Assembly (NCBI RefSeq): GCF_026230195.1
Contig: NZ_CP036501.1
Span: forward strand, 248,001-312,000
Length of the DNA: 64,000 nucleotides
From: Candidatus Paraluminiphilus aquimaris
Lineage (GTDB): Bacteria; Pseudomonadota; Gammaproteobacteria; Pseudomonadales; Halieaceae
Reading direction: 5' to 3'
Shown one piece after another: positions 16,360 through 25,275 of this stretch. Numbering within the stretch: position 1 is the first letter of the stretch; every line of letters begins with the position of its first letter. Below the pieces are notes generated by a model. The model saw only the letters and a program-made list of their open reading frames with translations. It did not search any database and was not told the DNA's origin. A program made the position numbers and the translations under genes.

Positions 16360-17991
16360 ATGGACCTTCCAGTTGGTGAGAGTTACGAGGATATCTGCAG
16401 TAAATTTCACTGGGATATTCCCGAGTACTTCAACATTGCGGATGTCGTCTGCGATCGCTGGGCTGACGACGCAGGTCGCATTGCGATATCGCATGAGAGC
16501 CTCGACGGGTCAGTTAAAGACTTTACCTTTGCAGAGATTAAGAGCCACTCGAATCAACTCGCGAATCTGCTTAGTAGCCTGGGCTTAACGAAAGGAGATC
16601 GTGCGCTCATATTACTCACGCAATCGCCCGAGTGTGCAATCTCGCACCTCGCCTGCTTTAAATCGGGAGTGATCTCTTGTCTCGCCTCGGTACTCTTTGG
16701 GCCCGATGCGATAGCGCATCGACTGACTAGCACAGGCGCAAAGGTTTGTATTACCAACAAAGCAAATCTGCAAAAAGTGCAAAGTGTGCGCGGCGCATGC
16801 TCGTCGCTGAAACATATTTTGGTAGTCGATGACGCGTCACCGAACGACGCGCTATCTCTATGGCGTTCTATTGCAGATCAGCCGTCGCATTTTGATACTG
16901 TTAAAACGCGCAGCGAGGACACTGCCTGGATTAGCTTCACATCCGGGACAACCGGGCAGCCTAAAGGTGTCTTGATGCCACATCGGGTGCTACTCGGCAA
17001 CAAACCGCTTTTTGAGTATTACTACGACTATGGTCCTAGGGACGGCGATACGCTCTGGTCACCTGCCGATTGGGCGTGGATAGCCGGTCTGATTAACATT
17101 CTACTCATTGGGTGGTACTCAGGCTGCAGAGTTGTCTCAACCGACATGGAGGGCTTTAACGCGCAGTCTGCCTTTCGCATTTTAGGTCAACACAATATTA
17201 CTGTCTCTCTACTGACACCCACTGTACTCAAACTCATGCGACAAATTGACTCTGAGGAGTCCCCTGACCTTAAGCTACGCGTTGTACTCAGCGGTGGCGA
17301 GGCCGTAGGCAAAGAACTGGCACTGTGGGCCGATGAACGCTTTGGCCTGACCATTAGCGAGGGTTTCGGACAAACTGAGTGTAACGGGATGATTGGCACC
17401 AATCCGCGGCTCATGCAGGTTCGACACGGCTCTTTGGGTAAGGCCATGCCGGGCTCGATTTGCGCCATCGTCGATGATGAGGGTTATGAAGTTCAACGCG
17501 GCATTCAGGGCAACATTGCGATCAAAGGGCCACATCCCGCCATGTTCTCAGGCTACTTAGATAACCCCGAAGCGACCAAGGGTAAATTTATTAATGGCTG
17601 GATGATCACAGGCGATCTAGGCGAGCAGGATGAGGACGGTTTTTTGTGGTTCCACGGCCGTACGGATGACGTCATTACAAGCTCCGGATACCGAATTGGA
17701 CCTACGGAAATTGAGGACTGCCTGCTTAAAAGCCCTTCTGTTCAGCTCGCAGCTGTCATTGGTGTCCCCGATGACACCCGCACCGAACTGATAAAGGCCT
17801 TTATTGTCGTGTCTGAAAATACAGAGCCAAGCGACGCGCTGGCTGAGTCCCTGAAGGCGCTGGTAAGGGAGCACCTCGCCAAACATGAAGTTCCAAGGCT
17901 GATAGAGTTTGTCGATAGTCTTCCTATGACAACAACAGGGAAAATTATGCGTCGCACACTGCGCGACCGTGAAATATCAATCACACCGTAA
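16360..17991 (+). CDS. Acyl-CoA synthetase (AMP-forming, medium-chain/acetyl-CoA-synthetase-like)
   Basis: 543 residues of the ANL superfamily. The P-loop motif is ISFTSGTTGQPKGV (about 190-203). The A5-type motif ISEGFGQTE is at about 336, and ITGDLGEQDEDGFLWFHGRTDDVITSSGYRIGPTEIE covers A7/A8. The C-terminal catalytic lysine lies in PMTTTGKIMRR (A10). The active-site WSPADWAWI block is typical of medium-chain acyl-CoA synthetases. It would ligate a carboxylic acid to CoA using ATP. A good Shine-Dalgarno (aggag) precedes the ATG. It is probably co-transcribed with the crotonase-family gene just upstream. Confidence 0.9.
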   Translation: MDLPVGESYEDICSKFHWDIPEYFNIADVVCDRWADDAGRIAISHESLDGSVKDFTFAEIKSHSNQLANLLSSLGLTKGDRALILLTQSPECAISHLACFKSGVISCLASVLFGPDAIAHRLTSTGAKVCITNKANLQKVQSVRGACSSLKHILVVDDASPNDALSLWRSIADQPSHFDTVKTRSEDTAWISFTSGTTGQPKGVLMPHRVLLGNKPLFEYYYDYGPRDGDTLWSPADWAWIAGLINILLIGWYSGCRVVSTDMEGFNAQSAFRILGQHNITVSLLTPTVLKLMRQIDSEESPDLKLRVVLSGGEAVGKELALWADERFGLTISEGFGQTECNGMIGTNPRLMQVRHGSLGKAMPGSICAIVDDEGYEVQRGIQGNIAIKGPHPAMFSGYLDNPEATKGKFINGWMITGDLGEQDEDGFLWFHGRTDDVITSSGYRIGPTEIEDCLLKSPSVQLAAVIGVPDDTRTELIKAFIVVSENTEPSDALAESLKALVREHLAKHEVPRLIEFVDSLPMTTTGKIMRRTLRDREISITP

Positions 17992-18037
17992 CGGCGACCA
18001 AATTTTCGATCCCTCGAGACTCAGCAGCAGCGTCTGG

Positions 18038-19252
18038 TTAAATCTGTTCGCAGTTCCCTGCAACGCCCTGGCCAGCAAATAAGGCTCCGACAAACGGAAG
18101 GGAGTCTGAGGTGGAAGGCAGTACGACCCCCCTGTGATCTAAGTCGGGGTAAAACTGAGATTGCACAGTAGTACCGGCCTTACAAAGCGCTATTTTTAGC
18201 GCTTTCTGCATTCGTGGTGGCGTATCGTTGTCTTTACCACCCGTACCGAAAAAAAGCGGTACCGGTAGGTTGAGATGGGGGTAACCCATCGCATTAAACG
18301 CCTTTTTCAAGCCGACTCTAGGGTTTTTCTTAAAACTATTTCGGCGAGACAGCGCAGAATTGATCACCTCCTTTTTGAGACTCGCGTAACAGAGATCATC
18401 GGCACGCTGAGCAATGGGACGCGCGTAATCAGTCAGATAATCAAACATGTTAAAGCTAGGGTCTACTTGCTCAGCTAAGGTCATGACAAGGAAGGTATAA
18501 CCAAGGAGTGGATCAGGCCTGTCGACTACATTCAGGCGATCCAGCGCGTTGAGTGCTGCGGGTGTAAAGTAAGGTGCCCCAGTTGCTACGACGCCGACCA
18601 ATTGGATTTCCGGCGCGTAATACGGCGCGTACCCTCCCGTTGCAATTGCAGCCGCCGCTCCCTGTGACTGACCAAATAAAACCACCTTTTTCGAAAGCGG
18701 GAAATCAGCTCCCTGAACCGCCTTTATGATATCGAGGTTGCTGTAAGCCGCAGCGCGGGTGTGGAGATAGGGATGCGTTCCTTTAGTCCCTAAACCCTGA
18801 TAATCAGACGCGACAACAGCGTAGCCACGAGCCAAGTAACGATTAAGATAGTCTTCGTCTTGTGACTGTCTACCGTTCCACGACGGCGCACACCGGTCTG
18901 CAATACCCACGGTGCCATGGGTCCAGGCCATCAGAGGCCAACCACCGTCAGGTGGATTCCCTTTTGGAAGAAAGAGCGCGCCGGACACTGTGGTTATGCC
19001 ACCCTCTTCCAGCCCATCTGTCGCGGTGTATAGCAGTCGAACTTGTATGCCCCCATACTCCAGACGCTGCCGCTCATCGAGCGCTTCTGTCCGCACTAGA
19101 AGCCCCGGTGCACTCTGCAATTCTGAGTCAGTGACGTAAAAATCTGATAAGAAACTATCGCCCAAAGTAAAGCGGTCATGAGGAGTCTCGGCACTTACAG
19201 GGGCGGCGGCGATGGCAGCCATTAAGATCAGCTTGGAAAAAATTGTTTTCAT
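18038..19252 (-). CDS. Secreted lipase-like alpha/beta hydrolase
   Basis: 404 residues with a signal peptide (MKTIFSKLILMAAIAAAPVSA). The body resembles the secretory lipase (LIP) family. It has WTHGTVGIADRCAPSWNG near the oxyanion region and YAVVASDYQGLGTKGTHPYLH. The nucleophile elbow is GQSQGAAAAIATGGYA, and a late aspartate/histidine pair occurs in FFGTGGKDNDTPP and DLDHRGVVLP. The likely role is extracellular or periplasmic ester hydrolysis. It is convergent with the acyl-CoA synthetase gene and forms the left end of a minus-strand block of exported proteins, but a 346-bp gap separates it from the next gene, so it has its own promoter. Confidence 0.87.
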   Translation of the reverse strand: MKTIFSKLILMAAIAAAPVSAETPHDRFTLGDSFLSDFYVTDSELQSAPGLLVRTEALDERQRLEYGGIQVRLLYTATDGLEEGGITTVSGALFLPKGNPPDGGWPLMAWTHGTVGIADRCAPSWNGRQSQDEDYLNRYLARGYAVVASDYQGLGTKGTHPYLHTRAAAYSNLDIIKAVQGADFPLSKKVVLFGQSQGAAAAIATGGYAPYYAPEIQLVGVVATGAPYFTPAALNALDRLNVVDRPDPLLGYTFLVMTLAEQVDPSFNMFDYLTDYARPIAQRADDLCYASLKKEVINSALSRRNSFKKNPRVGLKKAFNAMGYPHLNLPVPLFFGTGGKDNDTPPRMQKALKIALCKAGTTVQSQFYPDLDHRGVVLPSTSDSLPFVGALFAGQGVAGNCEQI

Positions 19253-19552
19253 ATTTCTCGCCTCAGGATCCGACTGTAAGAGTGAGGAAGTGAACGCCCC
19301 GAGGTACCAGAAAGTGATCGCTTAGTTGAAGAAATGAACACATCGACCCTGCGAGCGTAGGCTGCAACAAACGGCGCCTTCATCCTAGCAAAAAGATAAA
19401 TACTTGAAGTTCAAAGGCCTTCACTGGTCACAATGGAACTTGGAAATAAGATCGTCAAGCGTTGAAACTCCTAGCGTGCAGATATGTAGACACGCATCTC
19501 GCAGCGAGTGCTCCTCTCTTTATAAGAACAGCGCCCTTAGACATCGCAGATA
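19253..19552. other. Intergenic region
   Basis: About 300 bp between the lipase gene and the terminator of the AhpD-like gene. No ORF or RNA recognised. Confidence 0.4.
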
Positions 19553-19578
19553 TAAAAAAGGCCGCTTCCGCGGCCTTT
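19553..19578 (-). terminator. Rho-independent terminator of the AhpD-like gene
   Basis: Stem GCCGC/GCGGC extended to aaggccgc/gcggcctt, with a run of six T residues on the minus strand. It lies 21 bp after the stop of the gene at 19599. Confidence 0.85.
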
Positions 19579-19598
19579 AGGCTGGATATAACGCCCAG

Positions 19599-19991
19599 CT
19601 ACTTGAACATGTTTAGAAACGTGTCCATATCAAATTGATTGCCGTAGAGCATGGCGCTGTTAAGTGAAACATCGGCAGCAATCGCGACAGCAGTTTTTAT
19701 CTCTTCATCGGTTGCGCCAGCCGCCTTTGCAAACGCAGTATGCGCGGGAATGCAGTACTCACACCTTATCGCCACGGATGCCGAGAGCGCTGCGAGCTGT
19801 GCATACTTAAGGGGGATGGCCCCATTAAATACGTTTTTTTCCACCGCTTCATAATAGTCGGCTGTGGCGTCTTGTTGAGCAGCCGGATGGAGCGCAACAA
19901 ACGGATTGGCAGTTTTAACGTCTCTCATCTTTTCATCAGCATGCACATTTATTGCCATCACTGTAAAAATGAGGGTGATTAAATATTTCAT
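19599..19991 (-). CDS. Exported AhpD-like (carboxymuconolactone decarboxylase family) protein
   Basis: 130 residues from ATG 19991, which is preceded by a ggagaag Shine-Dalgarno; a longer TTG start at 20003 would absorb that site. Residues 1-18 form a signal peptide (cleavage after NVHA). The AhpD/CMD core is present: SVAIRCEYCIPAHTAFAKAAGATDEEI with C77-x-x-C80 and H84, the thiol/peroxidatic motif of AhpD-type proteins. Cytoplasmic AhpD works with lipoyl proteins; an exported version would need another thiol partner. It has its own terminator and is followed upstream by another exported-protein gene, 78 bp away. Confidence 0.88.
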   Translation of the reverse strand: MKYLITLIFTVMAINVHADEKMRDVKTANPFVALHPAAQQDATADYYEAVEKNVFNGAIPLKYAQLAALSASVAIRCEYCIPAHTAFAKAAGATDEEIKTAVAIAADVSLNSAMLYGNQFDMDTFLNMFK

Positions 19992-20025
19992 GTTCTTCTC
20001 CAAGTGGTTAAGTCAGCAACACAAG

Positions 20026-20050
20026 AAGGCCCCGCAAAAGCAGGGCCTTT
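20026..20050 (-). terminator. Rho-independent terminator
   Basis: Stem aaggccc / gggcctt with a short loop. It lies about 19 bp after the stop at 20069 and is followed on the minus strand by a T-rich stretch (ttcttgtgtt). Confidence 0.7.
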
Positions 20051-20068
20051 GCGTTCAGCAAGCTGACG

Positions 20069-20755
20069 CTACATTGCTGCGGCGTAATAGGTTTGGCAAA
20101 CCATGGAGAATCCGTGGGTCATCTCCCGTTTACCCTCAACTTTTGAGATGATCTCGGCCACCCAGGGTTCGGAACGGGCATCTAACATGCGCCCAACTTC
20201 AGCCGCGGAGACCGAGCCGAATGACGTCATAATGGTGCCTGTAGTGGCACCCGTGTCGCCCATAAAAACTTGCATCGAAACGTCGTAACCACGCTTCTTC
20301 ATCTCGGCGTGTAACTCATCCAACACCGCGATATAGCCACCGGGATTATCTGTCTTCACATAAAGGTTGTAGTAGTGGCCCGTGTCAGTGACCTCTGCCG
20401 CACGAACAATCCGCCAGTTATCCCATGTGCGAACCGTGCGTTCGACATTCATATTCGCGACGGCCTCGCGAACCGTTGGGTTCATGGGGTCGCTACTCCA
20501 GGTACTTTCCTGCGAATCAAAAAAGGACCATAGATAATGATCGCCCATTTGCTCAGCACCCGATGTGGGTGAGCACAGACCCATTGCCATCGCACCGTTA
20601 GCTTTTGAAATGGCTTCAGCATTACTTTTAGCCCACCCAGCGTAGCCGGCGGGGTCGCTGGTATTGACTGTGATAAGTGACATCACCGGCTCGGCTTGCA
20701 CAAACGCGCCAGAACAGAGCGCGATGGCGCCCAAAACATTACGGAATCTCTTCAT
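20069..20755 (-). CDS. Exported protein with two tandem alpha/beta-barrel-like repeats
   Basis: 228 residues from ATG 20755, chosen because ggagataa lies just upstream; an earlier ATG exists at 20770. Signal peptide residues 1-22 (cleavage after VQA). The mature protein looks like two copies of one unit. SLITVNTSDPAGYAGWAKSN starts the first, and YNLYVKTDNPGGYIAVLDEL starts the second about 120 residues later; each is followed by a helix and two strands. This suggests a fused pair of dimeric alpha/beta-barrel (ABM-like) domains. The ligand is unknown. It is four bases downstream of the paralogue of the 50-469 gene, so the two form an operon. Confidence 0.78.
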   Translation of the reverse strand: MKRFRNVLGAIALCSGAFVQAEPVMSLITVNTSDPAGYAGWAKSNAEAISKANGAMAMGLCSPTSGAEQMGDHYLWSFFDSQESTWSSDPMNPTVREAVANMNVERTVRTWDNWRIVRAAEVTDTGHYYNLYVKTDNPGGYIAVLDELHAEMKKRGYDVSMQVFMGDTGATTGTIMTSFGSVSAAEVGRMLDARSEPWVAEIISKVEGKREMTHGFSMVCQTYYAAAM

Positions 20756-20773
20756 TTTTATTATCTCCATTTA

Positions 20774-21202
20774 TTATTTGACCGGGGCAACGTTGAACTT
20801 CAGGGTTTTATTCACCATATCAAGCTCGCCTGTGGCGACATTGATGAGCCCATTTGAAACAGCGTCAAAGGTAAATAAGTCAAATACCTTCCCGTTTTTC
20901 TTCCAAACGCCTTGTAGGGTGGCGGTGACCACTTCTTCGCCGCTTTGAGTCCATCCGTAACCCGTGAACTCACCCATATCCTCAAGACCCAGCTTATTGG
21001 TAAACAACCAATTACCATAAACACGACCATAGGGACCCGCCTCTCCCGAGGCAGTCAGATGGTAGTTAACGCCATCTGTGGTCGAGACTGAATCAATGGT
21101 GAAATCGCCTACGAATGACTCACCTAGCTTGAGATCCTGTCCAAGTGACAGGGGTGAAACTGCTATTACCGCTAATACTGCCAAGAACTTAAATACTCTC
21201 AT
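20774..21202 (-). CDS. Small exported protein, YGRVY family, unknown function
   Basis: 142 residues with a signal peptide (MRVFKFLAVLAVIAVSPLSLG). The mature part is beta-rich. Residues 51-66 read ASGEAGPYGRVYGNWL, matching the GDMGVYGRVYVTFRL segment of the protein encoded at 50-469; both continue with a glycine-rich hairpin (GEFTGYGWTQSG versus GTVYGSGRGAVG) and a W/D-x-x-G strand. They are therefore likely paralogues. The G-P-Y-G-R-V-Y pattern resembles allene-oxide-cyclase-like barrels, unproven. A strong Shine-Dalgarno (aggagaagt) precedes the ATG. It is the first gene of an operon with the tandem alpha/beta-barrel protein. Confidence 0.78.
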   Translation of the reverse strand: MRVFKFLAVLAVIAVSPLSLGQDLKLGESFVGDFTIDSVSTTDGVNYHLTASGEAGPYGRVYGNWLFTNKLGLEDMGEFTGYGWTQSGEEVVTATLQGVWKKNGKVFDLFTFDAVSNGLINVATGELDMVNKTLKFNVAPVK

Positions 21203-21408
21203 TTACTTCTCCTCGGTATTGCGCGCTTCAGTTAAAGCGTGGTGTGAACCACGCCGTTCATATCGCGGCATTTTTTACCGCGGTTTTTCCGGTACAACCA
21301 CTTTCATTGCCCTTTTGGCAGCCCAGTGACTTTGCCAACTGACCTGATTTTGGGGCAAAACCTTTAACAGTCTTGCCGTTAATCGAGAGGCCGTGGCGCT
21401 ACAAAAAA

Positions 21409-22146
21409 CTATCGGCTAATAGAGTAGCCCTGCTGCTCAAGGATAAAGCGGTCCTCTCGCATGTTTGCTACCGCCGTTACGAGGCCATCCTCATTAAATT
21501 GAAAGCGCGTAACCACATGACTCTCGATAAGCTGGCCTGTCACGTCGTCGGTGTTTGCAATGGTGGTCCATGCGTATGCAACACCCTCGCTCGCCACAAC
21601 CTCGTTAAGCGTAAAGGACTCATCACCCCAATCTTCTGGATCGCCTGAGGCCATCCAATCCAACATGTCTGCCTTTGAAATTGTCGAGACGATCTTGCCG
21701 CGCTTTACTGCAATATCGAGAGATTCGTCACCGCGTGTGATGACAGCTGAAACTTCTTCGCCCGGAGCGCCACGAAAACTCAAAGCCCCTGAGTCACGAT
21801 TCTCCGCATTAACGGCCACACCACGAACAGCGGTGAACTCATCACCCAACTCAAGGACACTCGCAGCAGGGCTATCCGGGACAATTGTTTCGACGATCAT
21901 CCGACCTGACTCGTCCGTATTGTCATAGGTAAAGCCAAAGCCCACATATCGAGGGCGGTAGAACAATCCGTCTTCCGCCATATATTGTTCGACCGCACCG
22001 ATGGTAGCCTCTTGTCCTATCTGGCCTGCCTCGATCCACGCTTTCGCAACGTCCGCATTTGACACTTTCTCTGAGACGTCACTGCACCCATTCATTCCCA
22101 ACAAACTGGCGCCACAGACAAGCGCCATTCCAATTTTATACTTCAT
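21409..22146 (-). CDS. Putative lipoprotein combining an NTF2-like fold with a PDZ domain
   Basis: 245 residues. The N-terminus MKYKIGMALVCGASLLGMNGC looks like a lipoprotein signal, though the lipobox (GMNGC) is not canonical. Residues 24-65 (ADVAKAWIEAGQIGQEATIGAVEQYMAEDGLFYRP) resemble the first helices of an NTF2/SnoaL domain. Residues 66-150 form a PDZ-like module (YVGFGFTY, IVPDSPAASVLELGDEFTAVRGVAV, GEEVSAVITRGDESLDIAVKRG). Residues 155-240 return to an NTF2-like ending (SEGVAYAWTTIANTDDVTG, VVTRFQFNEDGLVTAVANMREDRF). This implies a PDZ inserted into an NTF2 fold. No protease residues are visible. It is separated from the upstream phosphate transporter gene by a large divergent gap. 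Confidence 0.75.
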   Translation of the reverse strand: MKYKIGMALVCGASLLGMNGCSDVSEKVSNADVAKAWIEAGQIGQEATIGAVEQYMAEDGLFYRPRYVGFGFTYDNTDESGRMIVETIVPDSPAASVLELGDEFTAVRGVAVNAENRDSGALSFRGAPGEEVSAVITRGDESLDIAVKRGKIVSTISKADMLDWMASGDPEDWGDESFTLNEVVASEGVAYAWTTIANTDDVTGQLIESHVVTRFQFNEDGLVTAVANMREDRFILEQQGYSISR

Positions 22147-22615
22147 ACCAGCCCCCTAAAAATGATTGATGTCGACACATCTCTGTGCGCCGGCATAAAA
22201 AAGCTAGCAACTCCGTATCAGAAGGGCCATAAAATAAGGTCTGCCAACCCAAAAACCGACAATTACGACAAAACATGGACAACTATGGGTGGACGCCGTC
22301 ATAGGTACTTGTATCTGCTAATCGCACCACATTCATCCAGAGACAGCCGTTAAAAAAGGCCCTCCTGCAATGGACGTTGTTCATTTATAAAGATTAGAGG
22401 CTTTGCGACAAACCATAGCGCTCTAAAATTCTCAGCTGACGCTCAAGACGGACTTTTCGCCTTTGGTGCTCACCTCTCTCGCAAACAACGACGCTAAGCG
22501 GCTAACAAATACTCAAGACCTCTGACAGCTATTACATAAAAGTTTAACATTGCACTTGTTTAATTCATGCCAAGAAAACTAATTAAGAAAATGCGCCCGA
22601 ACAGGATCGTCTAAA
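22147..22615. other. Divergent intergenic region, 469 bp
   Basis: It holds the promoters of the PDZ lipoprotein gene (-) and the phosphate transporter gene (+). A loose Pho-box-like stretch near 22522-22550 was examined and not accepted. No ORF or RNA is supported. Confidence 0.45.
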
Positions 22616-23893
22616 ATGGAAATCATAGCGTCACACGGCTTTATACTGCTCACGCTTGCATGTGTCTTCGGCCTGTTCATGGCCTGGGGTATTGGTGCAA
22701 ATGATGTGGCAAATGCCATGGGTACCTCTGTAGGTTCGAGGGCGCTGACATTGAAGCAAGCCATCATCATCGCCGCTATTTTCGAGTTCGCGGGTGCATA
22801 CCTTGCGGGTGGCGAGGTGACCTCGACCATCCGAAAAGGAATTATCGATCCTGCGGTACTTACCGACACGCCGGAGTTACTGGTATTTGGCATGCTGTCC
22901 GCGCTACTCGCCGCGGCTACGTGGCTTCTAATTGCCAGCATTAAAGGGTGGCCAGTCTCCACTACACACTCCATTGTTGGTGCCATTGTGGGCTTTGCGG
23001 CAGTGGGTATTTCTGTCGATTCAGTCGCCTGGGGTAAGGTCGGGCAAATCGCTGCGAGTTGGGTAGTGTCTCCATTACTTGCAGGTTCAATGGCCTTCGC
23101 GCTCATCGTCTCTGTCCAAAAGCTGATCTTCGACCATGAGAATACCTTTGAGCGTGCACGCAAGTATGTGCCTATCTACATGTGGATAGTTGGCTTCATG
23201 ATTTGCATGGTGACGTTACTCAAGGGCCTGAAACACATCGGCGTCGACCTTGACCTAGGTATGGGCTCAAAGTTTGTCAACGCCATGGTTATTTCCGCTC
23301 TCGTTGGCTTTGTAATTGCCGGTATCGGCGCGGCATTGCTAAGGAACATCAAGACATCGGGTGACATAAATAGCACGGAAAACATTGAGCGAATTTTTGG
23401 TGTCCTGATGATCTTCACTGCCTGCGGTATGGCGTTTGCTCACGGCTCAAATGATGTTGCTAATGCAGTCGGGCCTTTGGCCGCCGTTGTAAGCACTGTT
23501 CAGTCAGGCGGTATCATTGGCGCTAAGGCCGCTTTGCCTTGGTGGGTACTTGCGATTGGTGGCGCCGGTATCGTTACGGGTCTCGCAACTTACGGGTGGC
23601 GCGTAATTCAAACTATCGGCAAAAAGATAACAGAGTTAACGCCCAGTAGAGGGTTTGCAGCCGAGCTCGCGGCAGCCTCCACTGTGGTGTTGGCATCCGC
23701 CACTGGCTTACCTATTTCCACTACGCACACGCTGGTCGGTGCTGTGCTCGGTGTCGGGCTAGCTCGCGGTGTTGAAGCGCTTAATTTGAGGACCGTAGGT
23801 GCCATCTTCGCCTCCTGGCTGGTCACACTGCCAGCAGGTGCCGGCCTGGCGATTATCTTCTTCTACATACTGTCTGCTGTTTTTGGGGCCTAA
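22616..23893 (+). CDS. Inorganic phosphate transporter, PiT family
   Basis: 425 residues with about ten or eleven membrane helices. PiT proteins contain a duplicated signature. Here the first copy is MAWGIGANDVANAMGTSVGSRALTLKQA (about 22-49), and the second is MAFAHGSNDVANAVGPLAAVV (about 272-292). Both P-loop-like repeats (GWPVSTTHSIVGAIVGF and GLPISTTHTLVGAVLG) are present. It imports phosphate, usually as a metal-phosphate complex, with protons or sodium. It is monocistronic, with weak inverted repeats after the stop. No adjacent PhoU-like (DUF47) gene, common with Pit, is present. Confidence 0.95.
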   Translation: MEIIASHGFILLTLACVFGLFMAWGIGANDVANAMGTSVGSRALTLKQAIIIAAIFEFAGAYLAGGEVTSTIRKGIIDPAVLTDTPELLVFGMLSALLAAATWLLIASIKGWPVSTTHSIVGAIVGFAAVGISVDSVAWGKVGQIAASWVVSPLLAGSMAFALIVSVQKLIFDHENTFERARKYVPIYMWIVGFMICMVTLLKGLKHIGVDLDLGMGSKFVNAMVISALVGFVIAGIGAALLRNIKTSGDINSTENIERIFGVLMIFTACGMAFAHGSNDVANAVGPLAAVVSTVQSGGIIGAKAALPWWVLAIGGAGIVTGLATYGWRVIQTIGKKITELTPSRGFAAELAAASTVVLASATGLPISTTHTLVGAVLGVGLARGVEALNLRTVGAIFASWLVTLPAGAGLAIIFFYILSAVFGA

Positions 23894-23982
23894 ACACGAG
23901 GCAACAATTTGCCTACCCCCCTAACCTAAACGAGTAAGGGGAAATTAGACGGGCATTAACGTAATGCGGCCGTGACATACGT

Positions 23983-24822
23983 CTAGTTATCTTCGGTTAA
24001 TTTATGCTCAAGTGATTCAAATAGCCGATGGACTGTGGAAGATCCCTGGCGCCTGCCTTGGCTGTCATATTGCTGAAGGTAGCCATCGAGACAAGGGTTT
24101 GCAAAGTAGACAATACTATGGCGCACCGGGTTCGATGCTGACTGCGTCGTGACACGATGCACAATAGCCGAGACCGTCCGATCTGAACGTTGTGTGATGA
24201 AATTCAGTGCCTCGCCAAAGTTAATCACCAAGTGACCCTCCAGCACGGGCACATCCACAAACGAACCATCGAGTTCGACTTGAAGCCCCGGAGCTGTCGC
24301 ATCTAAGATCGTTACAAACCCATAGTCTGTATGAGGCCGCAGGCCTAAGTCGGGCTCGCGCGTATCGTAGTGAACAAAGTTGAGGAATGCGGTGCCCTCA
24401 CCCGCGGCATAACCGCCGGAAGCCGGACCCCAATGCTGCTCTGGAATCCCCGACTGGTGAAAAACCTCTCGAACAATACCTATCCCTATTTCATCTAGCT
24501 TACGGCCAAAATTCGCGATCTCTGGCGGATAGTGCTCATCCCAGCGATGGCGTTGCAGAGCAAGCTTAGTCTGTTGGTTATTTTCAAGAGAAATGAAACC
24601 TTCTAGCTCGCCATACTTTGGAATTTCACGATACGGACTATCCGGAAATGAGAGCCCCTCACCAAAGCAACGGACCTTGTCTAGCTCAAGTGATCTCGGC
24701 GCTCTCAGGTAGAAGACCCCTATCTGCCAAGCGCGATCCTGATCCTCAGTCGTCTCAAAGATCAGGCGCTGTGACGCATCGATGGTAGCGACGGGAAGGC
24801 TTACACGTGGGCTCATAGCCAT
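23983..24822 (-). CDS. 2-oxoglutarate/Fe(II)-dependent oxygenase, isopenicillin N synthase-like
   Basis: 279 residues. The facial triad is H164 and D166 in LRPHTDYGFVTILDATAPGLQVE, plus H222 in IVHRVTTQSASNPVRHSIVYFANP. The 2-oxoglutarate-binding R234-x-S236 pair is also visible. The segment VINFGEALNFITQ between them matches the INxGD-like turn of the family, with GE in place of GD. The N-terminal DIOX_N region is present but begins directly with a strand (IFETTEDQDRAWQIGVFYL). Such enzymes hydroxylate or desaturate small molecules; the substrate is unknown. It is monocistronic and convergent with the phosphate transporter gene. Confidence 0.85.
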   Translation of the reverse strand: MAMSPRVSLPVATIDASQRLIFETTEDQDRAWQIGVFYLRAPRSLELDKVRCFGEGLSFPDSPYREIPKYGELEGFISLENNQQTKLALQRHRWDEHYPPEIANFGRKLDEIGIGIVREVFHQSGIPEQHWGPASGGYAAGEGTAFLNFVHYDTREPDLGLRPHTDYGFVTILDATAPGLQVELDGSFVDVPVLEGHLVINFGEALNFITQRSDRTVSAIVHRVTTQSASNPVRHSIVYFANPCLDGYLQQYDSQGRRQGSSTVHRLFESLEHKLTEDN

Positions 24823-25275
24823 CTAAAGGTGCCTGCCGCGCAGTATTCGTTGAACCACTGGGTAGGCACCTTCAGCCCTGCTCGGCCAGAGGTCAGGCAT
24901 ACCGCAGTGGACTGCCACATACTTTATGAGCACGTCTGATACCTTTTCAACGTTAACCCCTCACCTTTACTGAAGCCCTTCGATTCTTCGCACATGACCT
25001 TAACTTGGCAATGAGGCATACGATCGTGACAAATGGATGGCCTACATCTTAGCTTCTTATGGGCTCGCCATAACGCTTTGCACGGGTACAGCGTCCACGG
25101 CAATTTAGCGGAGTGTAAATCTCGCCATGCTCCTGATCGCCGTTTGAACCCTGAATCTACCGTTTTGCTGTCCCTATCTCGCCTGTTATTTGATGTCCTT
25201 TGAGCACCTTATTCGATAGATTATGGAGTTGTAACCTACCCTCAAAAAAGAGCGACATAGTCAGCGAGGCCATAC
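24823..25275. other. Divergent intergenic region, 453 bp
   Basis: It lies between the 2OG oxygenase (-) and aminotransferase (+) genes. No ORF longer than a few codons with a Shine-Dalgarno, no tRNA and no clear operator was seen. Confidence 0.4.

Noticed and set aside
22522-22550. Possible Pho box upstream of the phosphate transporter
   Set aside because: Only the first unit (CTGACAG) is close to the consensus; the following candidates match about four of seven positions and do not keep the 11-bp period.
22579-23163. Open frame (-) opposite the phosphate transporter
   Set aside because: It is antisense to conserved Pit signatures; low-complexity Ala/Thr/Pro/Ser composition typical of shadow frames.
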